DNA from: Dysidea avara
Lineage: Eukaryota; Porifera; Demospongiae; Dictyoceratida; Dysideidae
Direction: 5' to 3'
Assembly (NCBI RefSeq): GCF_963678975.1
Contig: NC_089285.1
Coordinates: forward strand, 6,558,694-6,622,693
DNA length: 64,000 nucleotides
Each line of letters opens with the position of its first letter. Position 1 is the stretch's first letter. The notes below the pieces were generated by a model. It saw only the letters and a program-made list of their open reading frames with translations, ran no database searches and was not told where the DNA came from. Both the position numbers and the translations under genes were made by a program. Shown one piece after another: positions 58,713-64,000 of the stretch.

Positions 58713-61700
58713 ATGGCATTATCAGCAGTTTGGTTTTGTGTAGTCACAGTCTACTGCTTTGTGTCTGGCATCCATAGTAAAGTGATAACAGTTGGTAACA
58801 CCAGCATTGAATGCTGCATGAATGGAACGTGTCTTTGTGCTTCTCTTCACTATGCTTTACAAAATCTGGAGAATGATTCCATTATAAACATCACATCAGA
58901 ATCAGTTACACTGCACACTACCACTCCAATAGGATCAGGAAACCTACACAACATTACAATAACTGGTAATGGTGCTACTATCATGTGTAACAATAGTGGA
59001 GGTGTGTACTGTGAGTCATGTAGTGATCTTATTATTGAAGGGATCACATGGGACCAGTGCAGTATGTCGCATATCTTGAGAGCATCCAGCATAAACATAA
59101 CCCACTCTGTGTTTTTTTATTCAGTGGAATTTCCAATCAATATTGAATACATATATGGAGACCATTCTGTGCACATACACAATAGCTCATTTCTTGTGAA
59201 GGATGGCACTACGGAAAATGGTTGTAAATTTATTATAAAACAGGTGATCACTAGCATTAATGGAAATTTTTTTACTGTTTCTATTAGTAATTCAAACTTT
59301 CATTGTGTTAAGGTTTACATTGGTAGTCAGCATACTAGATTCACATCAGTAATGATTTATTCATCCAAATTTAGCAACCACAGCGATATCAGTGTAAATT
59401 TAACAGGTGACCAAACTAAATCTGTTATTTCAGTAAGCAAAACAGCTTTTCTTGAAAGCCATGGAAATTCTTTACATATCAAAATTGTAAACACTGAAAA
59501 GTCTAATATAGCAATTTTAAGTTCAAAATTCATCCATACCAATGCTGCACTTAATATTGATATTACTGGAAAGGACGGGGAAGTTAATTTAGCAGATGTA
59601 GAATTCAAAGAAAATAATCAATGTTTAAAAACGTCTTTTGATATGAAATACTTATCTATCAATATTTCTAAAATGCATATGCTATCAAATAGTTACCATG
59701 GGCAACAAGGAATTATAGTCATCAACAGCAAAGTTGTGAAAAGATTTACATATAGCTTTGAGCAATGTAAATTATCTAATAACACTAGTAAACATGGTGC
59801 TGTGGTTTACATAGCTACACAAAATGATCAATATGTCCGTGCTCCTACTACTAAGATTAACATATCATATTGTACATTTGATAACAACTTTGGAAGATAT
59901 AGCATTGTACACATAGAAGAACCAGTGCAGCTACAGCACTCAAATGCACTTGGTTTGATTGCTCTTAAATCATCAAACTTTACTAATAGCACTGGATCTG
60001 CTTTAGTTGTTTCATCATTTTGGCTTACTCTATATGCCCCTATTGTATTCAGGAACAACCATGCTGAAAATGGTGCTGCTATTTATTTTAATGGATGCTC
60101 AAAATTAATGTGTACTCAGCACAGCACTCAAAGGATAGAATTTACAAATAATACTGCCAGGTATCATGGTGGAGCTATTTATTTAAGTTTACCCACCAAC
60201 AGTTTTTGTGGTAATTATACACTACATGAAGATTCATTGAGTTTCATTAACAACTCAGCTGGCATATCTGGCGATGCAATATTTTTAAATTCATCTAATT
60301 TAGAGGCTCATGGTGACCTTCTTTCTTCCATTTTGGAGCTGAACATCAGACAACCAAGCAGTGCAGCTGCTACTTCACCAAAGAGTATTTGCAATGTCAC
60401 TTGTAATGGACAGAAAGTTGATGACCGTAATAGTTGTGGAAAAAGAATGTTAGGAGAATCAGTGGCTGTTAGCTTTAAATTGTGTGATTACTATGGCAAT
60501 AGGATTACAGAGCAAAAGCAGTATCAAGTGAGCTGTGTTAACTGCGGTACCAAATATAAATTAATATTAAATGAAGAGTCACCTATCTGTGAAACAGTTG
60601 AGTTTATTGTTGCGGCTCTAAATACCACCGAAAATAGTTATGATTATAATGATACCTTGTATTTCAATGTATCTGTTGAGTCAGAATTGTTGACAACAGA
60701 ACTGTCAGTAAACATGTCACCATGTTTTGCTGGATTTGTATTTAATAAGCTCTCTCAAATGTGTACATGTTACAACAGTGGCCACAGTGATATTTTAAGC
60801 TGTGTCATTTCCAAGAATTCACTAGCATGTAGATATGCTGATCGTAATGGAAACCTATGCTCATACAACCATGATACAAATGGTAATGATTTTTTCAAAA
60901 AATGTCAATGTCCTGGCATCAGACAGGGATACTGGTTTGGTAATGTTTCTGGGAAACATACAGTATCACTGTATCCTAATGATTACTGTGACTTTAGGAA
61001 TCGTACAGAGATTGAAAATAGGTATTATGGTTTCTCAATGGAATTGAATGGACAATGTAATCCACGCAGAACAGGAATAGCTTGTGGTGACTGTATTTCT
61101 GGCTACACACTTGCCTACAATGCTCCTAACTGTATAAATAGCAACAACTGTTATCCTGAAATGTCTATATTAGTAGTAATACTAACAGTTCTGTACTGGA
61201 TTGCAGCAGTAATGATATTGTCTGGTTTAATGCATTCCAAATTTCAGATATCTCTGGGGCACACGTATGGGATAATTTATTACTACAGTATAGTCGATGT
61301 TTTGCTGGGCAATTATTTGTACACAACTGATGGAATATTTCAGCTAGTCGTGATAATATCTAGTTTTGCTAAACTGATTCCACAATTTATTGGAACATTT
61401 TGCTTTATAAAAGGGCTAAGTGGAATTGATCAACAATTCCTTAATTACATTCATGCAATAGGTGTATCACTTCTGTTATGTGGAATTTCTAAAGCAGCTA
61501 AGTATTCAAGGAGAGTAGCAAATTATGGTAAATACTTCATTGTTCGAGCTGTGTGTATTCTGCTGTTGCTTTCTTATACTTCTCTTGCATCAACCTCAAT
61601 TCAGTTACTGAGACCACTGAAGTTTTATGATGTGGATGAGGTATATTGTTATTCTACACCAAAAATGAAATACTTTAGTGGTAAACATATAGCATATGGC

Positions 61701-62312
61701 ATTACAGCTATATTATGCATAGCAGTTTTCGTTCTGGGATTCCCATGTTTACTTCTCTTTGAGCCAATATTAAACAGAAAGTTTAACTTGATCAGAGTTA
61801 AACCATTACTAGATCAGTTTCAAGGATGCTACAAAGATAAATACCGTTGGTTTGCTGCTTATTATCTGATATGTCGACTAGTAATTTTCACAATTGCATA
61901 CACTACTGCCAACTATCGTAATAGGCTCTATTACCTACAAACAACTTGTGTTGTTATAGCAATGATTCATGGGTGGATTCAACCATATAAAAATGGACTA
62001 CTGAACATATTAGATGGCACCATACTGCTCAATATGGTACTAGTCGTTAATTTGACCACTTTCAGATTTCCAAAGCATAAAATTATAGGAATTGCAATAA
62101 TTTTGGTCCTATTTCCACTTTTTGTATTGTGTGCAGTCATGGTGAAAACTTTACTCACTCCATGGATTTTGAACAAATTAAGGAAGCACAACCAATTAAG
62201 AAAACTCAGTGAATCAGTAGATAGTGATAAAGAGACCCAACCACTTGTGAGGTATGTATATAAGCAGATGATAATATATAGCACATACAGACCACATGCA
62301 ACATATCAATAG
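58713..62312 (+). CDS. Large membrane protein: beta-helix-like ectodomain plus C-terminal multi-pass region
   Basis: One uninterrupted frame of 1199 residues. Residues 1-22 form a signal peptide (MALSAVWFCVVTVYCFVSG). Residues about 40-560 are repetitive short strands with many N-x-S/T sites and recurring patterns such as INISYCTFDNNFG, ALKSSNFTNSTGSAL and NTARYHGGAIYLS, as in right-handed parallel beta-helix (pectin-lyase-like) domains. Residues 671-812 are Cys-rich, ending RTGIACGDCISGYTLAYNAPNC-like. From about 817 to 1147 there are 8-10 hydrophobic segments (ILVVILTVLYWIAAVMIL is the first, IIGIAIILVLFPLFVLCAVM the last), with the loop LLDQFQGCYKDKYRWFAAYY between. A short cytosolic tail follows. 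It probably acts at the cell surface as an adhesion- or receptor-like protein. A donor-like GTGAG|GTATGT at 62251/62252 suggests that the last 20 codons may be replaced by a further exon. TATATAG just before the ATG suggests an intron in the leader. Confidence 0.85.
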   Translation: MALSAVWFCVVTVYCFVSGIHSKVITVGNTSIECCMNGTCLCASLHYALQNLENDSIINITSESVTLHTTTPIGSGNLHNITITGNGATIMCNNSGGVYCESCSDLIIEGITWDQCSMSHILRASSINITHSVFFYSVEFPINIEYIYGDHSVHIHNSSFLVKDGTTENGCKFIIKQVITSINGNFFTVSISNSNFHCVKVYIGSQHTRFTSVMIYSSKFSNHSDISVNLTGDQTKSVISVSKTAFLESHGNSLHIKIVNTEKSNIAILSSKFIHTNAALNIDITGKDGEVNLADVEFKENNQCLKTSFDMKYLSINISKMHMLSNSYHGQQGIIVINSKVVKRFTYSFEQCKLSNNTSKHGAVVYIATQNDQYVRAPTTKINISYCTFDNNFGRYSIVHIEEPVQLQHSNALGLIALKSSNFTNSTGSALVVSSFWLTLYAPIVFRNNHAENGAAIYFNGCSKLMCTQHSTQRIEFTNNTARYHGGAIYLSLPTNSFCGNYTLHEDSLSFINNSAGISGDAIFLNSSNLEAHGDLLSSILELNIRQPSSAAATSPKSICNVTCNGQKVDDRNSCGKRMLGESVAVSFKLCDYYGNRITEQKQYQVSCVNCGTKYKLILNEESPICETVEFIVAALNTTENSYDYNDTLYFNVSVESELLTTELSVNMSPCFAGFVFNKLSQMCTCYNSGHSDILSCVISKNSLACRYADRNGNLCSYNHDTNGNDFFKKCQCPGIRQGYWFGNVSGKHTVSLYPNDYCDFRNRTEIENRYYGFSMELNGQCNPRRTGIACGDCISGYTLAYNAPNCINSNNCYPEMSILVVILTVLYWIAAVMILSGLMHSKFQISLGHTYGIIYYYSIVDVLLGNYLYTTDGIFQLVVIISSFAKLIPQFIGTFCFIKGLSGIDQQFLNYIHAIGVSLLLCGISKAAKYSRRVANYGKYFIVRAVCILLLLSYTSLASTSIQLLRPLKFYDVDEVYCYSTPKMKYFSGKHIAYGITAILCIAVFVLGFPCLLLFEPILNRKFNLIRVKPLLDQFQGCYKDKYRWFAAYYLICRLVIFTIAYTTANYRNRLYYLQTTCVVIAMIHGWIQPYKNGLLNILDGTILLNMVLVVNLTTFRFPKHKIIGIAIILVLFPLFVLCAVMVKTLLTPWILNKLRKHNQLRKLSESVDSDKETQPLVRYVYKQMIIYSTYRPHATYQ

Positions 62313-62375
62313 TAAATAATTTTGGTGCTATTAAATTACCATTTATATGCTTTTTGCTTATTACATATGTTCTAT

Positions 62376-62462
62376 AGTTATAACACGGTTACAAGGGATA
62401 TGACAAAAATATACGCACGAGTGCATATATTTTGTCATATCCCGAGTAATCGTGTTATAACT
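62376..62462. repeat. Hairpin element (87 bp)
   Basis: AGTTATAACACGGTTAC pairs with GTAATCGTGTTATAACT (one bulge), and GGGATATGACAAAA with TTTTGTCATATCCC. It lies 64 bp after the large frame's stop, in its likely 3' untranslated region or intron. Confidence 0.8.
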
Positions 62463-62779
62463 GTTATATTCTACACCCCAGTAGATGAAACGATTGTAGA
62501 TAGTAATTTATAGTGAAACAGCACCTGTTGAAGATCAAAGTTAGTAGAAATCCTTGATTGATCAGACATTTTAGACTCTTTAGTGGTGCCACGCCCATCT
62601 ATTCACAATTAGTAAGTTATCCACAAAGGATACAAGAGCTCATGGAATATTCTTTTCCTTGCTCAGTCAAGTGAATAATTCTTGGTTGATTTAGATGCTT
62701 GTTATTAGAGACTTGTTTACCATGTAAGTATTTCGTGGAATATGTGGAAGTTACACCATATACTGTATGGTAAGTGTAG

Positions 62780-62895
62780 CCACAAAGCGTGGTATATCAC
62801 AATTTGCCTTGGTATATCAGTTATATACCACAGCGTGGCACTTTTGATTTCAACCACAGGTGTGGTATATAAAGTGATATACCATTCGTAAGCAA
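62780..62895. repeat. Cluster of TGGTATAT/ATATACCA motifs
   Basis: GTGGTATATCAC, TTGGTATATCAG, TTATATACCACAGC, GTGTGGTATATAAAG and GATATACCATTC lie within 115 bp in both orientations. A small inverted-repeat structure of unknown type. Confidence 0.6.
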
Positions 62896-63213
62896 CAAAG
62901 ATTTCAAATTGGACTATTATTTATGCTTTGTGTAAATTGGTTCTTCATGGTAAGTCTGGCTAGTAGCAAGCAAATCGCTATTTTAAATTGCTATGTACCG
63001 ATGTGCGTATATGACAATATATAGTATAACCATCACACACTGCTTACTTGTCTGATACTTAATTATTATGTCATGTACTGATTTACGTATATGTGTACAG
63101 GAATAGTGAGATCAGTGTCAACAAAAACATGGCAGTGCACGATGACCAGAGTTATAGTCACTTTCAAGAGTCTCTACTTGCATATGAAGATAACTGATCT
63201 ATTAAAATTACTG

Positions 63214-63520
63214 TATACATGCATACATACATAAATACATACATACATACACATACACATACACATACACATACATACATGCATACATACATACATACAT
63301 ACATACATACATGCATTCATATATACATATATACATACATACATACATACATACATACATACATACATACATACATACATACATACATACATACATACAT
63401 ACATACATACATACATACATACATACATACATACATACATACATACATACATACATACATACATACATACATACATACATACATACATACATACATACAT
63501 ACATACATGCACACATACAC
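63214..63520. repeat. (CATA)n microsatellite, about 300 bp with minor interruptions
   Basis: A long ACAT run with short GCAT, CACATA and TATA interruptions at the left. The several long open frames on both strands (repeating Tyr-Ile-His-Thr or Met-Tyr-Val-Cys) are by-products. Confidence 0.97.
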
Positions 63521-63736
63521 ACTGCTGCTAGCTACCTATATAGCTATTGTTGAAATATAGCATTGTGCAGTTGAGCACCTGCAATCTTTATCGTAGTTAA
63601 GTACAATGCAGCTACTAGCTATACAAACTAATGTTTTAAATTTTGCTGTAATATGTGATGGCTCTGCATGCATTTACTGTTAGATACATTGTTTTTGCAA
63701 TATCATTAAAAGAAGTATACTGTTGCTATAGAGTGC

Positions 63737-63862
63737 ATGGCAACACAAACTGCTCACTATCCTGAGGCCTCAGTAAGACTTGCAGAAGATATAATATCAA
63801 TGGATGTTACAGAGACTAAGGTTGTGGATGAAATATATAACTCCTATCATGAACCACGGTAG
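63737..63862 (+). CDS. Candidate small last exon, 41 codons from an internal ATG
   Basis: An open stretch after CTGTTGCTATAG encodes MATQTAHYPEASVRLAEDII, then SMDVTETKVVDEIYNSYHEP and a final residue, ending TAG. The composition looks coding, and it follows the large membrane-protein gene by 1.4 kb on the same strand. It could be a downstream exon of that gene, but the phase of the donor at 62252 does not join to this frame, so it may belong to another gene or a truncated copy. GAACCAC and GTGGTTC around the stop form a hairpin. Confidence 0.25.
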   Translation: MATQTAHYPEASVRLAEDIISMDVTETKVVDEIYNSYHEPR

Positions 63863-64000
63863 TGGTTCATAATAGAGATCGTCTATGTTTTTTCTAAATG
63901 CTAATAGAACACTCAACTAAAAATCACCTTATATACCTTTCCCAACCTCAAAAGAAGCCTTAAAAGTTAATTTGAAACAGGTTTAGGTTCACTAGCAAAG

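Noticed and set aside
58850-60058. Minus-strand frames of 76-83 codons
   Set aside because: They are shadows of the 1199-residue frame on the plus strand.
63174-63560. Several open frames of 67-113 codons on both strands
   Set aside because: All are translations of the CATA microsatellite and repeat one tetrapeptide.

Overview
The window looks like AT-rich, repeat-dense genomic DNA of an early-branching animal, most likely a demosponge. The reasons are spliced genes with GT-AG introns of 60 bp to 4 kb, a TKL-type kinase and a beta-helix/multi-pass membrane protein of kinds I associate with sponge gene expansions, and abundant hAT, pogo, MULE-like, Gypsy and non-LTR fragments. The assignment rests on family resemblance from memory and is not proven. 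Nothing is bacterial: there are no operons, rRNA, tRNA or CRISPR.

Layout. 1-10.9 kb: no convincing gene; degenerate tandem repeats, small terminal-inverted-repeat elements, a Gypsy gag remnant with polypurine tract and LTR, a hAT-type element and a 299-bp near-perfect hairpin. 10.9-13.6 kb: promoter-like DNA with an RFX-type X-box and possible exons of an unrecognised gene. 14.2-29.1 kb: copy A of a tandem segmental duplication, with a decayed kinase gene (+) and an apparently intact 357-residue kelch-motif gene (-). 29.2-34.0 kb: spacer with a non-LTR retrotransposon carrying a nested hAT element. 34.0-48.7 kb: copy B, with an apparently intact four-exon 449-residue kinase gene (+) and a decayed kelch copy (-). 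48.7-58.7 kb: repeats, a minisatellite and non-LTR fragments, no convincing gene. 58.7-62.3 kb: a 1199-residue secreted-type/multi-pass membrane protein. 62.3-64 kb: a hairpin element, a long CATA microsatellite and one candidate small exon.

The main result is the duplication. Two units of about 14.5-15 kb carry kinase, intergenic DNA and kelch gene in the same order. They have decayed reciprocally: A kept kelch and lost the kinase, B kept the kinase and lost kelch. One part of the unit is inverted between copies, and a hAT element in B has its unoccupied target preserved in A. The intact kinase combines a kinase domain, a coiled coil and a tail rich in Asp and His, which is an unusual architecture.
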